Source: Myxococcota bacterium
Lineage (GTDB): Bacteria > Myxococcota_A > UBA9160 > PR03
Length of the DNA: 32,092 nt
Direction of reading: 5' to 3'
Assembly (NCBI GenBank): GCA_030066475.1
Contig: JASJBO010000006.1
Span: 1-32,092, forward strand
The notes under the pieces were generated by a model. That model was not told the origin of the DNA. It did no database searches and saw only the letters and a program-made list of their open reading frames with translations. Within the stretch, counting starts at the first letter, position 1. Each line of letters opens with the position of its first letter. This document shows, in pieces, positions 1 through 7,577 of this stretch. The position numbers were made by a program, and so were the translations under genes.

Positions 1-261
1 GGGGGAAGCCGCAAGCGAAGGCGAAGCCGAAGCGCGCAGCGAGGCGAAGCCGAGCGGAGTCCACCAAGACGTGCCCGCGCCGGCATCCAGCTCTCTCGAA
101 GGGGGAAGCCGCAAGCGAAGGCGAAGCCGAAGCGCGCAGCGAGGCGAAGCCGAGCGGAGTCCACCAAGACGTGCCCGCGCCGGCATTCAGCTCTCTCGAA
201 GGGGGAAGCCGCAAGCGAAGGCGAAGCCGAAGCGCGCAGCGAGGCGAAGCCGAGCGGAGTC
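1..261. repeat. 100-bp tandem repeat, about 2.6 copies
   Basis: The unit 1-100 recurs at 101-200 and partially at 201-261. The first two copies differ at only one base (position 87 C, 187 T), so the expansion looks recent. Within each unit are short GCGAAG/CCGAAG-type sub-repeats followed by a core containing CAGCGAGGCGAAGCCGAGCG and then GAGTCCACC. The third copy stops exactly where the stop codon of the DUF3604 gene begins (TAG read on the minus strand at 264-262). The array may continue off the left edge. Related cores occur at 3387-3538 and 32012-32085. No coding role is evident. Confidence 0.9.
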
Positions 262-2160
262 CTAAGGCTCTGGCGAGTACCAGATCGGCGAGGTCCAGGC
301 GCGCTCGCGGAGCGTCTTCGGCACGTCGGGATCACAGCAGGCCGCCAGCGGCCCGCGCGGGCCCGCGAGTGCGTCGCAGTCCACCTCGGCCTCCAGGCAG
401 ACTCGCCACGACCAGCGACACGTCGGGTTCTCGACCACGCGCGCGTAGTAGAACGCGGGCTGCGCGGGATCGAAGTCCGGGTCGCGCCAGACCGTGCAGA
501 GCGAGTCGGCGCCGGCGCCGCGCAGGCGGCAGTCGTCGAGCGACACGCTCGCCCCGCGGTCGCCCCCGACCACGTCGAGCACGCGCTCGCGCTGCGCGTC
601 GCCCTCGAGCCAACCCTTCACGATCTGGATGCGCTCGAGCGGCGTGCCCGGCGAGTCCGGCGTTCCCGGGTCGCGGAACGCCTGCACCGCGAACGCCGGA
701 CTCGCGGCGCCCGCGGGAGACCCCGGCAGCTCGCCTCCCATCGGCACGCCTTCCGCGTAGCCGCGCGCGGCGAAGTCCGGCGCCTCGCACAGCTCCGGAT
801 CGAGCTCCCAGCCGCCGAAGAAGCGCACGACCATGCGCGGGCCGCTGGTGCCGTAGACCTCGCGCCGCCGCAGCGCCTCGAAGATGGCGTCGCGCGAGTT
901 CTCCTCCGCCCACACCGCCGCCAGGCCGCCCGGGTTGAAGTCGGGATGGTCGGGCAGCGGCGGGACCTCGAGCCGCGCAGAGACGATCCCGGCCGCGTGC
1001 CCCGGGAACTGGTCCTCGTCGACCAGCCCGGGCGTGCCGAGGTGGGTATCGGTCGCGCCGATCAGGCCGAGCCGGAACGGGTTCACGCCCAGCTTCCGCT
1101 GCTGGCTCAGGCCCTCGAGCAGGCCTTCCCGCACGTAGACGCGCGGCGGGACCGGCGTCTGCATGAAGCGGCTCGCGTGGCCTGCGAGGTCGCCGTAGCC
1201 CGGCGTCTCGAACGCGCACAGCGGGTCGGCCTCGCTGGCGCGGCACTCCGAGTCGCCCTTGTGCTGCGTCACCTCCACCAGCGGCTCGAGCGCGGCGCGT
1301 CGCGCGGCCAGCTCGCGCGTGAGGCTCCGGCCGCCCGGGCCGTCGCGGGTCCAGAACATGCTCCCGCCGCTCCAGTTGGAGTTGTGCGGGATCGCCAGCG
1401 CGTCGCAGCCCGTGCCGGCGCGCAGGCACTCCGCCTCGAGCCGTTCCCACAGCCGCACCTCGTCGCGCTCGTCGTCGATCGCGTTCATCGGCGCCGCCGG
1501 CACGACCGCGTTCCGGAACACGACGTTGCGGTGGATCATGCCCACGCGCGATCCGCTCCACTCGAAGCCCACGAAGGTGGTGAGCCGGCAGGCCGGGCTG
1601 CGGTCGTAGAACTCCTCGGCCGCGTCGCGCGTCGCCTGCCAGGGGCCCGCCGCGGCGGCGCGGCAGGCGGCGCCGTCGGCGCCGCACAGGTCCGCGCGCC
1701 GCCTGCCGCTCGTGCTCCACTGGCTGTTGACCACCATGTAGCCGAGCGCCGGCCAGCGCCGCAGCAGCACGCACACGAAGCGGTCGTATCCCGAGCTGCC
1801 GGGGGTCTGGCACAGACCGGTCTCGCCGAGCATCTCGGCGTGGTCGGTCACCGCGGCGAAGTCGAGCGGGCGCCGCAGCCGCACCGTACGCCGCACGGCG
1901 CCGTCGGCGCCGAAGGGCTGGATCGGCACCGCCTCGCCGCGCGCGAAGCGATAGGCGTCGCGCGGATCGTTGCGCGTGCCCTGCGCCCAGGCGTCGAACG
2001 AGAAGCGCGTATGCACGTGGGTATCGCCGAACAGCGGCTGGCGCAGCGGCTGGTGGTTGGCGCAGTCGGCGCGCTCCTCGGTGCGCTCGAAGGCGAGCGC
2101 GTGGGCCGCGGGCAGCGCCGCCAGCGCCAGCGCCAGGGCCAGCGCGCGCGTCGGGCTCAC
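262..2160 (-). CDS. Secreted DUF3604 domain protein
   Basis: The product is 632 residues, with a hydrophobic Ala/Leu-rich leader (about residues 1-23) that looks like a signal peptide, so export is likely. The mature part matches the DUF3604 family: GDTHVHT at about 45-51, SFDAW soon after, TDHAE at 105-109, and later HNSN and GATDTH motifs. These histidine/aspartate clusters resemble those of PHP-type metallohydrolases, but the biochemical function of DUF3604 proteins is not established. Several cysteines suit an extracytoplasmic protein. The GTG start at 2160-2158 overlaps the stop of the upstream membrane-protein gene in a GTGA arrangement, which fixes the start and implies translational coupling. 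The stop abuts the tandem repeat array at 1-261. Family assignment is confident; function is unknown. Confidence 0.88.
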   Translation of the reverse strand: MSPTRALALALALAALPAAHALAFERTEERADCANHQPLRQPLFGDTHVHTRFSFDAWAQGTRNDPRDAYRFARGEAVPIQPFGADGAVRRTVRLRRPLDFAAVTDHAEMLGETGLCQTPGSSGYDRFVCVLLRRWPALGYMVVNSQWSTSGRRRADLCGADGAACRAAAAGPWQATRDAAEEFYDRSPACRLTTFVGFEWSGSRVGMIHRNVVFRNAVVPAAPMNAIDDERDEVRLWERLEAECLRAGTGCDALAIPHNSNWSGGSMFWTRDGPGGRSLTRELAARRAALEPLVEVTQHKGDSECRASEADPLCAFETPGYGDLAGHASRFMQTPVPPRVYVREGLLEGLSQQRKLGVNPFRLGLIGATDTHLGTPGLVDEDQFPGHAAGIVSARLEVPPLPDHPDFNPGGLAAVWAEENSRDAIFEALRRREVYGTSGPRMVVRFFGGWELDPELCEAPDFAARGYAEGVPMGGELPGSPAGAASPAFAVQAFRDPGTPDSPGTPLERIQIVKGWLEGDAQRERVLDVVGGDRGASVSLDDCRLRGAGADSLCTVWRDPDFDPAQPAFYYARVVENPTCRWSWRVCLEAEVDCDALAGPRGPLAACCDPDVPKTLRERAWTSPIWYSPEP

Positions 2161-2543
2161 TCGAAGAGGCCCGGCCAGCGGGTCCGGGACGCGACGTCGT
2201 CGAACGGCGTCCGGTACACCGGCAGGCTCACCGCGAGCGCGAACGTCAGCAGCACGATCCCCCACACGAAGCGCACTCGCAGCGCCTCCGGCACCCAGCG
2301 CGCCAGCAGCGCCGCGGGTACGCGCAGCAGCAGCCCGTAGACCAGCGCGTGCAGCAGCAGGATCGCGGTCAGCGTCCAGGCCACGCCGGAGCCGTCCACG
2401 AAGCCGGAGTAGGCCGCCGTGACCACCCCGAGCAGCAGGAAGCGGGCCACCGGCACGCTGCCCTCGACCAGCCCGACGTAGGGCAGGGGCACCAGCAGCA
2501 GGGCCCCGAGCCACAGGATCGTTCGCGCGCGCGCGGTCGACAC
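2157..2543 (-). CDS. Small integral membrane protein upstream of DUF3604
   Basis: The product is 128 residues with about four hydrophobic segments (roughly 8-25, 31-50, 54-75 and 90-108), ending in a short polar tail. I do not recognise a family. It starts with GTG at 2543 and its TGA overlaps the GTG of the DUF3604 gene (GTGA), so the two are probably cotranscribed and may act together at the membrane. No good Shine-Dalgarno precedes the GTG. A TAGAAT box lies 9 nt before it, which suggests a very short or absent leader. Coding is supported by a clean membrane-protein composition and tight coupling to a real gene. Confidence 0.75.
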   Translation of the reverse strand: MSTARARTILWLGALLLVPLPYVGLVEGSVPVARFLLLGVVTAAYSGFVDGSGVAWTLTAILLLHALVYGLLLRVPAALLARWVPEALRVRFVWGIVLLTFALAVSLPVYRTPFDDVASRTRWPGLFE

Positions 2544-2552
2544 CGGAGGCCG

Positions 2553-2558
2553 ATTCTA
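2553..2558 (-). promoter_or_regulatory. Candidate -10 box TAGAAT for the membrane protein/DUF3604 pair
   Basis: Read on the minus strand, TAGAAT lies 9 nt before the GTG at 2543 in an otherwise GC-rich 53-bp divergent gap. No convincing -35 is visible. If used, the mRNA leader would be only about 2-3 nt. Confidence 0.35.
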
Positions 2559-2596
2559 CACCGCGATACCATGCGGGCCCCAGCGAAGGAGGTCGC

Positions 2597-3376
2597 ATGA
2601 TCCTGCAGGACCAGACCCTGGTGGTGTCGGGCGTCGGCGCCGGCCTCGGGCGCGAGATCGCCCGCCTGGCGCTGCGCGACGGTGCGCGCGTGGTGCTCGC
2701 CGCCCGCACCGAGAGCGTGCTCGAGTCGACGGCCAAGGACCTCGACCCCTCGGACGAGCGGGTGGCGTGGGCGCGCACCGACATCACCGACGCCGACGAC
2801 TGCGCCGCGCTGGTGGCGCTGGCCCGGGACCGCTTCGGGCGCATCGACGCGATGGTGCAGGTCGCCGCCTACGAGAACGTGTTCGGAGGCCTCCACGACA
2901 CCGACTTCGAGGCCTGGCGCCGCGCCTTCGACACCAACGTGCTCGGCAGCATGGCCCTGGTGCGTGCGATCGCCCCGGCGCTGAAGGAGGCCGGCGGCGG
3001 CTCGATCGTCCTGATCGGCTCGCAGTCGATGGTCCAGCCCCAGCTCCCGCAGGCGGGCTACGCCGCCTCGAAGGGCGCCCTGCAGTCGGCCATGTACTAC
3101 CTGGCGGACGAGCTCGGGCCCGACCACGTTCGCGTCAACATGATCGTGCCGAGCTGGATGTGGGGCCCGCCGGTCGAGGCGTTCGTGAAGATCCGCGCCA
3201 AGGCCGAGGGCCTGAGCGAGGAGGCGGTGCGCGGCCAGATCGCGAGCCGCATCCCGCTGGGCGACATCGTGCCCGACGAGGACGTGGCCGAGGCGGTGCT
3301 GCTGCTGGCATCGGACCGCGCGCGCGGCATCACGGGCCAGACGCTCATGGTCAACGGCGGGGAGCTGATGCGATAG
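2597..3376 (+). CDS. SDR family NAD(P)-dependent oxidoreductase
   Basis: The product is 259 residues, the usual length of a classical short-chain dehydrogenase/reductase. The cofactor loop SGVGAGLG is at 11-18, with Ser for the usual Thr. An Asp-Ile pair near 62-63 suits adenine binding, and the catalytic residues are N114, S142, Y155 and K159 (YAASK). The canonical NNAG strand motif is replaced by QVAA (88-91), which is atypical. The C-terminus ITGQTLMVNGG is typical. The ATG is preceded by a strong AAGGAGG ribosome site at about 2585. The substrate cannot be told from sequence. The nearby enoyl-CoA hydratase gene suggests a role in acyl-CoA, steroid or related catabolism, but 270 bp with repeats separate the two genes. 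Confidence 0.93.
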   Translation: MILQDQTLVVSGVGAGLGREIARLALRDGARVVLAARTESVLESTAKDLDPSDERVAWARTDITDADDCAALVALARDRFGRIDAMVQVAAYENVFGGLHDTDFEAWRRAFDTNVLGSMALVRAIAPALKEAGGGSIVLIGSQSMVQPQLPQAGYAASKGALQSAMYYLADELGPDHVRVNMIVPSWMWGPPVEAFVKIRAKAEGLSEEAVRGQIASRIPLGDIVPDEDVAEAVLLLASDRARGITGQTLMVNGGELMR

Positions 3377-3386
3377 CTGGAGGTCT

Positions 3387-3538
3387 ATGGACGACTTCGC
3401 TCGGCTTCGCCTCGCTGCGCGCGCCGGCGGCGCTTGCGGACTCCGCTCGGCTTCGCCTCGCTGCGCGCGCCGGCGGCGCTTGCGGACTCCGCTCGGCTTC
3501 GCCTCGCTGCGCGCGCCGGCGTTCGCCGTCGCTTGCGG
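3387..3538. repeat. 46-bp tandem repeat cluster, three copies
   Basis: Copies begin at 3401, 3447 and 3493. The first two are essentially identical and the third diverges at its 3' end. Each contains CTCGGCTTCGCCTCGCTGCG, the reverse complement of the core in the 1-261 array, so the two clusters are in inverted orientation. The cluster begins about 10 bp after the SDR stop codon. It fills most of the 269-bp gap 3377-3645; the rest of the gap holds the candidate promoter of the enoyl-CoA hydratase gene. Confidence 0.88.
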
Positions 3539-3592
3539 GGGCGCTCTGCTCGCGGGTCCAGTGCTCGCTTCGCCCCGCGACCGCCTCCGTAC

Positions 3593-3598
3593 TAGAGT
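3593..3598 (+). promoter_or_regulatory. Candidate -10 box TAGAGT for the enoyl-CoA hydratase gene
   Basis: TAGAGT, within ACTAGAGTCC, is the only AT-containing patch between the repeat cluster and the GTG at 3646. A weak TTCGCC lies about 18 nt upstream. The predicted leader is about 40 nt and carries the GAGGAG ribosome site at 3635-3640. Confidence 0.35.
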
Positions 3599-3645
3599 CC
3601 CGCTCCGGCCGCCCGGTGGCCGCGTTCATCCACCGAGGAGCCCCC

Positions 3646-4449
3646 GTGTCCGAGCCGCTCGTCCTGGTCGAAGCCGAAGGTCCGGTTCTCACCGTCACCA
3701 TCAACCGCCCCGCCAAGAAGAACGCCGTCAACGCCGAGGTGATGTGCCGGCTCTACGACGCCTGGGTGCGCCTCGACGAGGACCCGGCCCTGCGCGTCGG
3801 CATCCTGACCGGGCGCGGCGACACCTTCTGCGCCGGCATGGACCTGGCCGAGATCGGCAAGCTGCGCTCCGGCGTGGTCGACAACGAGTGGCTCGAGCGC
3901 GTGCGCGCGGAGCCGCACGTGATCATGGGCTGCTGGCTCAAGACCTACCGGCCCACGAAGCCGGTGATCCTCGCCGCCGAGGGCTTCGCGCGCGCGGGCG
4001 GCACCGAGATCCTGCAGGGCACCGACATCCGCGTGGCGGGCGAGAGCGCCTGCTTCGGGGTGACCGAGGTGCAGCGCGGGCTGTTCCCGATGGCGGGCTC
4101 GGCGGTGCGGCTGCGCCGGCAGATCGGCTACGCGGTGGCGGCGGAGATGCTGCTGGCGGGCGAGGACCTGCCCGCGCGGCGCGCCTTCGAGCTGGGCCTG
4201 GTGAACCACGTGGTGCCCGACGGCCAGGCGCTGGCGAAGGCGCAGGAGATCGCGCAGCGCATCGCCGAGAACGGGCCGCTGGCGGTCCAGGCGATCCTCG
4301 CCACCCTGCGCGAGACCGAGACGCTGCCCGAGGAGGCGGCCTTCGAGATCGAGCAGCGCCACGGCATGCAGGTGATGATGTCGAAGGACGCCGCCGAGGG
4401 CCCGCGCGCCTTCCTCGAGAAGCGCAAGCCGAACTTCACCGGGGAGTGA
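3646..4449 (+). CDS. Enoyl-CoA hydratase/isomerase (crotonase) family protein
   Basis: The product is 267 residues, a full-length crotonase. The N-terminus has VTINRPAKKNAVN (17-29). The oxyanion-hole segments are FCAGMDL (61-67) and the AGGTEI stretch (117-122). The two catalytic acids of hydratases are present as E121 and E141, by alignment with the GGGCEL and QPEI motifs of mitochondrial enoyl-CoA hydratase. This favours true hydratase-type chemistry on an acyl-CoA, probably cytoplasmic. The GTG at 3646 is chosen because GAGGAG lies 5 nt upstream and the protein then begins MSEPLVLVEAEGP, which is normal for the family. The reading frame stays open far upstream, but that part is repeat sequence. 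Exact substrate unknown. Confidence 0.93.
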   Translation: MSEPLVLVEAEGPVLTVTINRPAKKNAVNAEVMCRLYDAWVRLDEDPALRVGILTGRGDTFCAGMDLAEIGKLRSGVVDNEWLERVRAEPHVIMGCWLKTYRPTKPVILAAEGFARAGGTEILQGTDIRVAGESACFGVTEVQRGLFPMAGSAVRLRRQIGYAVAAEMLLAGEDLPARRAFELGLVNHVVPDGQALAKAQEIAQRIAENGPLAVQAILATLRETETLPEEAAFEIEQRHGMQVMMSKDAAEGPRAFLEKRKPNFTGE

Positions 4450-4498
4450 GCGCGCCAGGTCCTTCGTGCGGATCGACGCCGGTAGCCTGCACACCCAC

Positions 4499-4630
4499 AT
4501 GAACCACGAGAGCCACGCCCAGCTCTACGTGCGGATGATCACCGAGAACTTCGAGGAGGCGGTGCGGGCCCGCCGCGAGAAGCGCGCGCCGGTCTACACC
4601 GACACCCGCGATCATCCGCCCGGCGAGTGA
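4499..4630 (+). CDS. Short ORF resembling the C-terminal tail of a crotonase
   Basis: The 43-codon ORF contains AQLYVRMITENFEEAVRAR followed by REKRAPVYTD. From memory this resembles the C-terminal tail of some enoyl-CoA hydratases, which the complete crotonase just upstream does not have. No good ribosome site precedes the ATG at 4499. An in-frame GTG at 4466 would add 11 residues. It could be the remnant of a second, deleted crotonase gene or a small protein translated after the first. It lies 49 bp after the upstream stop and just before a hairpin. Coding status is uncertain. Confidence 0.4.
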   Translation: MNHESHAQLYVRMITENFEEAVRARREKRAPVYTDTRDHPPGE

Positions 4631-4652
4631 CCGGGCGGCACAGAACGCCCGG
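4631..4652. terminator. Hairpin between convergent genes
   Basis: CCGGGCG (4631-4637) and CGCCCGG (4646-4652) form a perfect 7-bp stem with an 8-nt loop. It starts right after the stop of the short crotonase-like ORF and ends 2 bp from the stop of the convergent IPT protein gene. There is no T-tract, so it is at best an atypical bidirectional terminator. Confidence 0.45.
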
Positions 4653-4654
4653 CC

Positions 4655-6901
4655 TCAGGGCAGCGGCGTGACGTAGATCACGTCCTCGGTCGCGACCACG
4701 CCGTTGCTGCCGTCGAGGATCAGCTCCGCTTCCAGGCTCTCGCTGCCGTCGGCCTCGAGCAGGATGCTCTCGCCCGGGTCGTCGAAGTCGCCGTCGCCGG
4801 AGTCGTCCACCAGCAGGCGCAGCCCGTCGCCGTCGTGCACGACCGCCCAGGTGCCGTCCGCGGCGAAGGCCAGGTCGCAGGCGGTGGTCCCGGCGCCGCC
4901 CAGCGACATCCGCTCGCCGGGGTCGTCGAAGTCGCCGTCGCCGTCGAGGTCGCGGGCGGTCTCGACGGTGTCGAGCACCGACCAGACGACGGCGAGCCGG
5001 TCGGCGTCGTCGAAGCGTGCGCCGACGCAGCGCGGCAGCCCGAGACCGGTCTCGACGTCGACCACCTCCGCCACGCCGCCCGGCGAGTCGTCGAAGTCGC
5101 CGTCGCCGCTGCGGTCCCACGCGACGCGCAGCGCGTTGGAATTCTGTCGGAAGTAGGCGAAGCCCACGCGGCCGGTCGAGTCCACGTCGAGCTCCCCGAC
5201 GCGCATCGACTGCAGCCCGCCCACCATCTCGATCGTGACCAGCTCGTTGGTGCCGGTAAAGAGCCCGTCGCCGTCGCGGTCGTGGGCGACCGTTGCCTCG
5301 GTCGAGAAGGTGTTGGCCAGGTAGCCGAGCGCCGGGCGTCCCGCCGGGTCGAAGGCGATCGACGGCGACCAGAGCTTGGCGGCGCCGTTCAGCGACTCGA
5401 TCACCACGGGCGTCTCGTCCTCGAGGTCGCGGTCGCCGTCGGCGTCACGCAGGTACTCGACGTCGCAGTTGCTGGCGCTGCGGCAGCGCAGCCCGACGAC
5501 CGCGCCGGTGGGGTCGAAGGCGACCGCGAGCTGGCCGGGGAAGGTCACGGCGCCCCCGTTCGTGGCGAGCGGCAGCACGAGGTCCGGCGCGAAGTCGTCG
5601 TTCGTGTCGACGGCGTACTCGAGCGTGCCTCCCACCAGAGTGGTGGAGGTGCCGCCGATCAGATCGAAGCTGAGCTGCGTCTCGTCGGACACCGCGACCG
5701 GGTGGACGACGTCGGCGGAGAACTCGAAGAGGCCCGGCGCCGTCACGCTGTTGCCGTTGGGCAGCGTCACCTGGACGTCGACGAGGCCGGCCGGCTGCGG
5801 GCCGACCGTGACGTCGAAGCTGGTGTTCGTGACGTTGGTGGGTGTCGGTGTCTGCGAGCCGAACACGACGCTCAGCCCGGGAACGAAGTTCTGCCCGTTC
5901 ACGGTGACGGACGTGGCGAATACGGCCGTCCCGACGCCGGGCGACACGCTGTCGATCACCGGCTCGACGTAGAAGAACTCGAACGGGGTCGATGCCTGCT
6001 CTCCATTGAGGCGCGTCACGGTCACGGTGACGAACCCGGGGGGCTGCGGTCCGACTTGGACGTCGAAGCCGTTCGACGTGAGGTTGGAGGGGGTCGGGTT
6101 CTCCGGGCCGAACTGGACGCCCATGCCGGGCTCGAAGTTCGAGCCGCTGACGGTGACGGTGGACGAGACGAAGCCGTCGGCCCGGAGGGGGGCGAAGCTC
6201 GCGATGACCGGCGTCACCAGGTTGATGTCGCTGCCCTGCGCCACCTCGAGGCCGTCGTCGAGGCCGTCGCCGTCGTTGTCCGGGTCGACGAAGTTCGCGA
6301 TGCCGTCGCCGTCCACGTCGGCGAGCCCCTCGCTGGCGTCCGCGTTGCCGGGGCCGGTGCCGTCGAGGTTGGTGTGCTCGTACAGCTCGCTGACGACGTC
6401 CGCCGAGAGGCCGCCCACGGTGAGCGCCTCGCTCGCGCTCTGAGCCGTGTCGGCACTCACCGCACTGGTCGCGCGCAGCGCGTACGGCACCACCAGGAGC
6501 TGGGTGCGCGCCAGGGGCCCCTCGCTCCCGACCGTGACGGCCAGGAAGCGGCTCGGCCCGGTGGGTCCCACGTCGCCCGCGAGCGCCGCCACCAGGTCGG
6601 TGGTCAGCGGGTCCGTCGGGGTGTCCGTGGCGTCGCCGCTCGGGCCGAGCTGGACGGTGAACACGCCGTCGGTGAGCGGCACCGCCGAGAAGCCCTGCTT
6701 GTAGACCAGCGTGCCCCCGGTCGCGGCGTCGTAGAGGCGGAGGGTCAAGTCGACCGAGCCGGTCCGCGGCAGGCCGGCGCCGTCGAGCAGCACGCCCTGG
6801 TACGAGACCGAGGCCGGGACCGACGGAGGCGCCGCCTGGCTCGAAGGCGCCGACGCTCCCAGCAGGAGCCCGACGACGAGCATGGGAAGGAGTCGAGCCA
6901 T
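4655..6901 (-). CDS. Secreted IPT/TIG-domain protein with TSP3-like calcium repeats
   Basis: The product is 748 residues. A signal peptide is likely (hydrophobic 5-18, cleavage near Ala23-Ala24). Residues about 31-150 form a module beginning SYQGVLLD that recurs at the start of many secreted bacterial proteins. DVDGDG...DNDGDGLDD (195-216) is a thrombospondin type 3-like calcium segment. Two tandem IPT/TIG immunoglobulin-like domains follow (about 230-312 and 313-396), both with the GxxFxPGxxVxFG pattern. The C-terminal 350 residues carry repeated DxDGDxDD motifs and strand patterns that suggest a beta-propeller. The role is probably extracellular or surface binding; no enzyme motif is seen. 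The ATG has GGAGGGGG upstream. It lies 39 bp after the CBS gene on the same strand, so the two may be cotranscribed. Confidence 0.85.
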   Translation of the reverse strand: MARLLPMLVVGLLLGASAPSSQAAPPSVPASVSYQGVLLDGAGLPRTGSVDLTLRLYDAATGGTLVYKQGFSAVPLTDGVFTVQLGPSGDATDTPTDPLTTDLVAALAGDVGPTGPSRFLAVTVGSEGPLARTQLLVVPYALRATSAVSADTAQSASEALTVGGLSADVVSELYEHTNLDGTGPGNADASEGLADVDGDGIANFVDPDNDGDGLDDGLEVAQGSDINLVTPVIASFAPLRADGFVSSTVTVSGSNFEPGMGVQFGPENPTPSNLTSNGFDVQVGPQPPGFVTVTVTRLNGEQASTPFEFFYVEPVIDSVSPGVGTAVFATSVTVNGQNFVPGLSVVFGSQTPTPTNVTNTSFDVTVGPQPAGLVDVQVTLPNGNSVTAPGLFEFSADVVHPVAVSDETQLSFDLIGGTSTTLVGGTLEYAVDTNDDFAPDLVLPLATNGGAVTFPGQLAVAFDPTGAVVGLRCRSASNCDVEYLRDADGDRDLEDETPVVIESLNGAAKLWSPSIAFDPAGRPALGYLANTFSTEATVAHDRDGDGLFTGTNELVTIEMVGGLQSMRVGELDVDSTGRVGFAYFRQNSNALRVAWDRSGDGDFDDSPGGVAEVVDVETGLGLPRCVGARFDDADRLAVVWSVLDTVETARDLDGDGDFDDPGERMSLGGAGTTACDLAFAADGTWAVVHDGDGLRLLVDDSGDGDFDDPGESILLEADGSESLEAELILDGSNGVVATEDVIYVTPLP

Positions 6902-6940
6902 GGAGCCCCCTCCGCGGCTCTCGGGCCCGCCCGATCGCCT

Positions 6941-7426
6941 CTAGCGCGGATAGTTGTGGATCGGGTCACGGCCCTTTGGGTAGTCCGGATAGCTGCGCCG
7001 CGCCTTCTGCAGCTGGCGACGCAGCTCCAGCGCCGCGCGCAGCGCGTCGCGCCGGCTGACCTGGCCGAGCAGCATGCCGTTCTGCACCACCGGCAGCCGC
7101 CGCACGTGCAGGGTCACGAACGCGTGGGCCAGCGCGAACAGGTCCTGGTCGGGAGACACCGTGTGACAGGCCTTCGTCATCAGCTCCGCCACGGTCTCGA
7201 CGGCGTCGTGGGAGTCCATCTCGAACTCGGCGGACGCCACGGCCCGCAGGCAGTCGTACTCCGAGAGCAGGCCGAGCAGCCGACCGTCCGGATCGACCAC
7301 CGGGGCGCCCGAGATCGCCCGGTCGACCAGGATCTTCGCCGCGTCCACGGCAGGCATCTCTGGCTTCAGCGTGACCAGCGAGCGCGTCATGATGGAGCGT
7401 GCCCTGGGCACCGTGTGTCGGTCCAT
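6941..7426 (-). CDS. CBS-domain pair protein
   Basis: The product is 161 residues and consists almost entirely of two CBS domains, each opening with a conserved MT motif: IMTRSLVTLKP at about 12-22 and LMTKACHTVSP about 65 residues later. Each continues with the APVVD/LPVV-G-LLG pattern of the adenosyl-ligand fold. Such stand-alone CBS pairs usually bind AMP, ATP or similar ligands and act as sensors, but the partner is unknown. The ATG at 7426 is preferred because GGGAGGG lies 6 nt upstream; an in-frame GTG at 7471 would add 15 residues with no ribosome site. The C-terminal tail is basic and Tyr/Pro-rich. It is divergent from nqrA across about 150 bp. Confidence 0.87.
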   Translation of the reverse strand: MDRHTVPRARSIMTRSLVTLKPEMPAVDAAKILVDRAISGAPVVDPDGRLLGLLSEYDCLRAVASAEFEMDSHDAVETVAELMTKACHTVSPDQDLFALAHAFVTLHVRRLPVVQNGMLLGQVSRRDALRAALELRRQLQKARRSYPDYPKGRDPIHNYPR

Positions 7427-7577
7427 GCCGAGCCCTCCCGTAGCGTCCCTCTGTACAGGAAATAGTACCACGAGGGGAGGCGCGCCCGCCTAGCGAAGGC
7501 CGCGTCACAACTCTAAATTCAGACGGCCGCGGCCCCCGCGCCCCGGCGGAATCCCGAGTTTCTGGGGGGAGTTGCGC
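7427..7577. promoter_or_regulatory. Divergent promoter region, CBS gene / nqr operon
   Basis: This 151-bp gap contains the only AT-rich patches nearby. For the CBS gene, TACTAT is read on the minus strand at 7467-7462, giving a leader of about 30 nt with GGGAGGG. For nqrA, TAAATT at 7514-7519 on the plus strand would give a leader of about 50-60 nt with GGGGGGA at 7564-7570. No clear -35 elements or extended operator palindromes are seen. It probably drives the whole nqr operon. Confidence 0.4.

Noticed and set aside
1..261. Possible CRISPR array
   Set aside because: Whole 100-bp units repeat with one mismatch and there are no variable spacers of constant length.
171..938. Long Arg/Pro/Ser-rich open frame on the plus strand
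   Set aside because: It is antisense to the DUF3604 gene and begins in repeat sequence; its composition is that of a GC-rich shadow frame.
4835..7465. Very long plus-strand open frame (about 876 codons)
   Set aside because: It lies antisense to the IPT and CBS genes, is rich in His, Arg, Val and Glu with no motif, and has no ribosome site. It is explained by GC bias.
7441..7475. GTAC-containing near-palindrome around TGTACAGGAAATAGTACCA as an operator
   Set aside because: The arms share only GTAC, itself palindromic, so the symmetry is weak. Treated only as the AT-rich part of the promoter region.
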